Positions 58,489-64,000 of a DNA stretch of 64,000 nt are shown piece after piece. The position numbers and the translations under genes are program-made. How positions within the stretch are numbered: position 1 is the first letter of the stretch; every line of letters begins with the position of its first letter. Origin of the DNA: Melastoma dodecandrum. Lineage: Eukaryota > Streptophyta > Magnoliopsida > Myrtales > Melastomataceae. The notes beneath the pieces were generated by a model. The model was not told the origin of the DNA, ran no database searches, and saw nothing but the letters and a program-made list of their open reading frames with translations. The stretch lies in the NCBI GenBank assembly GCA_029817715.1, contig JARUPY010000387.1:3038001-3102000 (forward strand), written 5' to 3'.

Positions 58489-59821
58489 TCGGTAATGTAG
58501 GTGACGAGACGCATCGTGTTGCTAGGCACGTTAACTTATAGTAGAGACATTTTGGTTTTGGTGAGCAAGTGGACGTTGCGTCCCAAGTTAAGGGTGATTG
58601 GGTTTTTGTTTGTCGTGCTGTTCTTTTCGGCTGGTAACTCGGTGCCGAAAGGAAACTTTGATCGGCCCGAAATTAGTAATACAGATAATCAATGGTAAAA
58701 GACCTACTCGATTAATCCAGATGCTTAAACCATGTCGTTACTGTATTAAATCAGGGAAGGGACTTTACTGTGAAAGAGTGAAACAACATTCCTGATATTG
58801 GAAAAGGCGGTTGACAGCTCTTTACTAAATTATATTATATACATAATTTATGCGTATTATAGTATTGGTAATGATAAAGACGGGACGAATTCTACGGCAA
58901 GACAAAAGGGGGGGGGGGGGATTTGAATCGCGACAAATATTTGCCCCAGATCATGAAAATAGATGTCAGTCGTACTGGAACTTACTATATAACCTAAAAA
59001 CTTAAATTACTACTTGAAGTTTGATTTATATTATATAATTTAACAAAGGGAAAACAGAGGGAGGGAGCGATTCATGTTGCGCTTGATCTAAAGCCCACTG
59101 CAAACACAATTCTTTTTATTCCGGAGAGAGTAGCAAGTAAAGCGACCGATCATCACCCATCAAAATAGACAAAGGTATTACTAGTGAAATCACATGATTT
59201 GCTGCTGAGGTTTCAAAGCTGAACTGGTAAGGGAAGGAGGTTGAGGGGCTAAAGGTGCAATGCTAAGGGACATAAATAAATACTACTTGATTGCGATAAT
59301 AAAAAGAATTGAAGGGAAAAATAAGAAGACTTGGCTGTCGGGAAGTTGGAGAGAAGGGCGACCTGGAAGTTGCAATTACGGTGACATTCGACTGCTAGAT
59401 CTTGTTGTTGCTATCAATTGTTTGTGAAAGGAGATGTTTACAATTAGAGGAGGTTGTGGAGTCTCCGATCTGTGGATGACCCTTGTTGACGTAGGAAGGC
59501 TGGATTGTTGTGGAACGTTGTGAAGTTGTAGTTGGTCGTTGAGTTTTTGTAATGGTGAAGGAGGTTAATGCTGGAGAAATGATGAATGAGCAATGGAGTT
59601 GATTGCAGATTCAGATTGTGCTCGGGTTGTGTTTGATAGATTGCCTATAATACTTCCACGCTTTGCGATGTAAGCGCATCACTCACCAATGTCCACAATG
59701 GCCTTGACTAAGTTCTTCAGGCCTGTGGGATATTCCCTCTGTTGATAGGAATTGATACTCTGTTCTTAATCAATATGGATAGAGAACAAACAAGGTCCCA
59801 GACAAAATTTATAAATGAATG
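58489..59821. other. Intergenic, no gene seen
   Basis: Contains a 13-G run (58908-58920) and unremarkable spacer up to the solo LTR. No recognisable coding. Confidence 0.5.
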
Positions 59822-59826
59822 CAGTC

Positions 59827-61659
59827 TGTTGACAAGATTTTGATGATGAGTTAACAGCATGTTTGACCTGCTATGACTTTACTGAAGCTGAAATCTCCTG
59901 TAACGAAGATACGCTTCGTAAGAGAGGAAAAATATCACGAAAATATTTTATTCACCCTCCAAGGATCATTTCAGGTCAAGAGACGTGATTAGAGAATATT
60001 TTCATAAATAGATATTTCAATAATAAATTATTTGTTAATTAATTATTGATTATCTTAATTAAATTATTAATTCAAAAAGAGAATATTCTTAGGAATATTA
60101 TTTGGATTAATATTTCGTCCAAATACAATGTTTTACTTGTCTGGAACGAATCAATTATTTTTGGGAATAAATCGTTGATTATTTCCTTATATAGAAGGTC
60201 AAGTTGCTGTTGGCCGAACCTTCTGTAATGCATTATCTGGGGATTTAATTGTCAAAATAAGACAAAATTAAATCTGGAGGTTCCAACCAGATATTTGCAC
60301 GACCCCATCATCATATTTCTCAAGTTGGAAATAAAATATTCTTTCTTTCCAACTAGAGAAGGTTGCTGACCGAATTAGGCTCTAACCTTCTGTAAGATGA
60401 GATCTCGTGATTGGATGATTCGATTGATCTGAAATCAATCAAATATTGTCCCTAAATGATTTTTACACATTGGGGATGAATCTGGTCATTTTACGTATTT
60501 GGCAAAATAAGTTTCCTTCTTTACAGGAGGACGGAACCTCTATATAAAAGAAAAACCTAAAAACATTTGAAAGAGATTTTGATCAGAGGTAAGTCTTCGC
60601 ATTTGGCAACGTTAGTGGTGTTTAACGTGTGTGCAAGTGTGCAGGACGGATTCTCCAGGCGAGAGTTCTCGCAGGAGGTAATTACAACGGGTTAAGCGTG
60701 GGTGAAGCCGCTCCGGTGACTTCGTTGCGTACGGATCTGAGGGACTCGATCGGAACTTTGTCCGTGACGTCGGACTACGTACATCAGGGCCTGGGGAAGG
60801 GTTCGTTGGTGGCGAGTAGGCGTACAGAGTTGGTCGGAGAGAAGGAGTCCGTAGCAGGGGTTCAGTGGTGAGGGACATCCAACCTTCTGTAGTTGGTTAT
60901 TTTGTTATCTGTGCATTTGCAGCAGGTGTGCTTTGGTGAAGCCACTCCGTAGGCGCCGTTGGCTGTGAATCCGAAGGACTTGGCCAGGAGTGCTGTCCGT
61001 AACGCCGGGTGGGCGTACAGCAGGTCCAAGAGAAGGTTTCTGCAGCAGGCGTAAGTGATGAGGGACTGCAACCTACTGTAGACGGTCTATCTTTATTTAT
61101 TTTGCAGATTAAACCAAAAACACAAAAAGAGAAGCATATCAAAGGCGTCCAAACACTTGGAGAAAGCGTCATCGAATCTGTTCGCTGATCCACAGAAGGA
61201 ATAGCTCGCTACAGAGTCATAGAAGGCTGAAGCTTCCAGCCAACGTTCTGTGCTTGCTCAAGTCTGGTTGATTTCCTTCTGATTCGACCTAGACACATCC
61301 TAAACACAGCAAGAGAGTTTCTTGCATTGGTAAAGCTAGTCTTACCGTCCCGTGGTCAAAGAAATTGTTTTCTTACACCACAGAAGGTTTTACCTTCTAC
61401 ACTGTAATCTCTATACGAGTTATTAGTGAAAAGTGACCGAAAGTGGACGTAGGTGATTTCACCAAACCACTATAAAATTCTTCGTGTTCTACGACTCATT
61501 TCGAAGTCAATTTCACACGTTCCGTAATTACAGAAGCTTGAAGGCTCTGTAAATTACAGTAAGTTACTTCCGCTGTGAGGGTTGTGAAAAAGCGTTTAAG
61601 AATTCCTTAATTGGACTTAACACTAATTCACCCCCTCTTATGTAATCTTTGGGCCAACA
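59827..61659 (+). mobile_element. Solo LTR with perfect 5-bp target duplication
   Basis: Starts TGTTGACAAG and ends GGGCCAACA, giving the required TG...CA ends with short inverted repeats (TGTTG/CAACA). It is flanked on both sides by CAGTC (59822-59826 and 61660-61664). The body includes TTCACCAAACCACTATAAAA and ACTAATTCACCCCCTCTTA near the 3' end, typical of plant Ty1/copia LTRs. There is no internal retrotransposon sequence, so it arose by LTR-LTR recombination. The unusual 1.83-kb length is due partly to an internal duplication. Strand and superfamily are inferred from the 3' words. Confidence 0.85.
60701..61087. repeat. Diverged internal duplication in the solo LTR
   Basis: Two related units, about 60701-60897 and 60934-61087. 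Each runs from GGTGAAGCC(G/A)CTCCG through a GGCGTACAG segment to GAGGGAC(A/T)(T/G)C(C/A)AACC and CTGTAG. They differ by many substitutions and indels. Confidence 0.65.
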
Positions 61660-61664
61660 CAGTC

Positions 61665-62681
61665 AAATTGAATTTAAAATGATTTATTCAATAAAGAAGA
61701 TTACACAAAAAGAATTCCAAGTAAAAAAATATTTGATTCTTTATTTGAAATTTCTTCGGTGAATTAGTTAGAAATTCTAGATAAATATCTCATCAATCAT
61801 AACTAAATGGTAATAATTAAATGATAATTATAAAATATAATTCAACCATAAGTTTAGAGAGATCTGAATTGCCCGAAACTAATCGGAGTCGATCTCGATT
61901 TTCTTGCCAGAACGATTTCGAGCTGCTCGACTTGGTTTCAGTCCTGCTTACCACGTAATGTTCTTTTGTTTATCTGCGATTGTAAGAGCTTGTGGGCTCC
62001 GAAGAGGGAATTTTTAGAATAGAAAAATATCGTGTGGCAAAATTGAGATGGAATCGATGACGACGACTAGTTTCACGCCGGAATGCCGGCGAACCTTATT
62101 ATCAGCGGCCAGGCGGCAGGCTTCCCAGATTCGGCAGAGTGTTAAATGTTTCACGTCCCTCCCTGTCCAGACTTGTCTCGAAGACGTGCCTATACTCGAT
62201 TTCGTCACCCAGTTAAGATCAGTTCCGGAAAGACTTAGGCATGCATGGCATCGTGTGTTTATTTTCACCTTTTCTCCTTATTCATTATAATTATTTCATG
62301 GTTGATCCGAACGTGGTTATTATTCTAAGAAATGTTAAATCACAACTAAAGGAAAATACTTTTGAGTTCTCGAAGACGATAAATCAAATGGACCGATCGA
62401 GAAAGTGCCTTGAAACGCATCAATTTATTTTGTACTGTTCCTTGTCCTTACAAGTTATCGTCGATGGATGCTAAGGTTTCCATTAAACGAAGCCAAAACC
62501 AAGGAAATATTATGACAACACAGACTTGGTAATTCTAGGTTGTAACAATCAATTTTACGTCAGATTGTCGAGATTAGGGAACCGTATGCCTGCCAACCAT
62601 ATATGTGAATGTTGGTGAAGATGTTGAACCGCACGAACTCGTGAAGAAGCCGAAACATCTTTTTATCTCGCCGTCCTGGAA
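61665..62681. other. Upstream region of Gnk2 copy B
   Basis: AT-rich spacer. No gene recognised. The short frame 62048-62290 has no family features. Confidence 0.5.
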
Positions 62682-63086
62682 ATGCCTTCGAGGATTACCG
62701 TCTTGATCTTGGCGTTCGCCACTGTGCCCTACTTGTGGGACATGACAGCAGGCCAGGACATGACGTTGCTCGAATATCACTGCCAGGATAAGTCGCACGA
62801 TTCCAATTCCGACGCCGAGAAGGCCTCCGATGAGGTTTACAGATTCCTTTTTGAGCACGAGGGGGATCCAGGGTATAACACCTGGACACAAGTGAAAATA
62901 GGCGATGACATATATTTTGGGCAGGAGGCGTGCGATGGGAATATATCGCAGGATGTGTGCATCAAGTGCCTAGGGGGTGCATACGAATTCACCATGAAGG
63001 AATGCACCTTTAGCAACGGGGCTCAGGTCAAGTTCAGAAGCTGCCGATTCCGTGTGGACAACTATCCCTTCGATTTGAACTGGTAA
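62682..63086 (+). CDS. Secreted single-domain Gnk2/DUF26 protein, copy B
   Basis: An intronless gene, also 134 residues. The signal peptide (ITVLILAFATVPYLW region) is followed by one DUF26 domain with C-X8-C-X2-C as CDGNISQDVCIKC, then Cys after 11 and Cys after 12 residues, the same spacing as copy A. Six cysteines are present. Sequence between cysteines differs strongly from copy A, so the pair is old or under rapid change. The aromatic motif GDDIYFGQEACDG precedes the cysteine signature. It is probably an apoplastic defence protein. Lectin activity cannot be judged from the motif alone. Confidence 0.85.
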   Translation: MPSRITVLILAFATVPYLWDMTAGQDMTLLEYHCQDKSHDSNSDAEKASDEVYRFLFEHEGDPGYNTWTQVKIGDDIYFGQEACDGNISQDVCIKCLGGAYEFTMKECTFSNGAQVKFRSCRFRVDNYPFDLNW

Positions 63087-64000
63087 GTGTAAGGTCCTCT
63101 CATTGTTCCTGTTGGCCATCTTGCCCACCCCCCACGCCCACTAGACCGTTCCCATGATTTTCTGTTTGCATGATCGAGTTTCCTCGAAGTTAACTTATGC
63201 ATGAATGAATAAATTTACTTTGTCAATACTTCCGTTACATTTCTATGAGCAATGTAATTCGATGTATTCCGACTCAAAAACAAAGATTTTGATCGGAACT
63301 TGGAAAAGTAATTGATCTCCAGCTTCGCTATATTAATAAGTCTACATCGTTGTTGACACTCGAAACTCGCTTGGAAGATAGGTTGAAACTATCGCGGTAA
63401 TTTTCATGCTATGTTAACTTCAATTTTTTTATCGCACGAGCACCAAAGTCGTCAAAATGTGTCTGCATACATGGCCAACCTACTTAAGTAACTGTTGCAA
63501 ATCTGTCGACAATGCACATATGTAAGCTTGCATAGCCTTATCGGCGCCTTAAGCCCATATTTCATTTGCGATTCCGCTTCCCGATCTAGAAATTTACTCC
63601 AAAGATATGTTGTGACACTATGACGATACCCTAAACCAAATATCTCTTGTGCATGCTTGGGAGAGAAGTCTCAGACATCTTTTCTGCACTGCCGGCAGAG
63701 CACTCTGCAAAATTAATTTGCTATAAGCATTAATTATCGTTCTACAAGTAATGACCATGAATTTTGTAAAAAATAAAAATTATCGAAATCGCTTATCGTG
63801 ATTGTCCTGCCTTAATTATGTTTTCAGGACATCTGTTAAATTTGTTCTTCGAAAATGTACGGTTCCAACGATGAATGATCTATATTTCAGATTCCACTAC
63901 AGTGCCGTCTATATTTCGCTAGGCTTGGTTTTTTCCTCGTATAGAGACGAAGATGAAAATGAGATTTCGTACTAATCAAAGTAATCGAAGATAATTCAGA
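63087..64000. other. Intergenic to window end, no gene seen
   Basis: 3' flank of Gnk2 copy B and AT-rich spacer. No coding or repeat structure stands out. Confidence 0.55.

Noticed and set aside
60629..60871. 80-codon frame inside the solo LTR
   Set aside because: It lies wholly within an LTR with TG...CA ends and target duplication, and it overlaps the internal duplication; no protein family is recognised.

Overview
This is nuclear DNA from a flowering plant, most likely a eudicot. Genes are split by GT-AG introns, exon phases join correctly, and every product belongs to a familiar land-plant family. I cannot name the species.

The window holds eleven genes that read as functional. In order they are: the 5' part of a cofactor-independent phosphoglycerate mutase (1-1417, minus, cut by the left edge); a LURP-one-related protein (2958-3724, minus); plastid ribosomal protein bL17 (19397-20732, minus), divergent from a PR-1-like CAP protein (21220-21804, plus); an RLCK-VII kinase of the PBL8 type (23135-25382, plus), convergent with GAUT7 of pectin synthesis (26242-30797, minus); a tandem pair of HPCA1-like LRR-VIII receptor kinases (33929-38429 and 39045-43552, minus); N-acetylglucosamine kinase (45867-49620, minus); and a 1285-residue tail-anchored coiled-coil protein of the PICC type (50858-54970, minus). 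Two small secreted Gnk2/DUF26 proteins (58084-58488, minus; 62682-63086, plus) bring the protein-coding total to twelve. Exon boundaries were read by eye, and frame bookkeeping was checked exon by exon for all multi-exon genes except the second LRR kinase, which was only partly checked.

Two large blocks are repeat-derived. From about 6 to 15 kb lies a decayed Ty3/gypsy chromovirus on the minus strand. Two hAT transposons with recognisable terminal repeats and near-matching 8-bp target duplications sit in it: one interrupts its pol gene, the other probably lies in its 3' region. The second hAT (6503-8628) has captured a piece of an ILR1-like IAA-amino-acid hydrolase gene with its intron, so it is a Pack-hAT. 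From 59827 to 61659 is a solo LTR with a perfect 5-bp duplication.

Two foldback-like elements are the most unusual features. The one at about 31280-32185 has arms of roughly 430 bp and contains thirteen copies of a 19-bp palindrome. The one at about 56088-57077 is AT-rich, built from a different palindromic word, and contains a 116-bp tandem duplication.

Functional themes are cell-surface and immune signalling (PBL8, the HPCA1-like pair, PR-1, Gnk2, LURP-one, PICC) alongside housekeeping metabolism. The genes are independent transcription units, and there is no sign that they work as one pathway.
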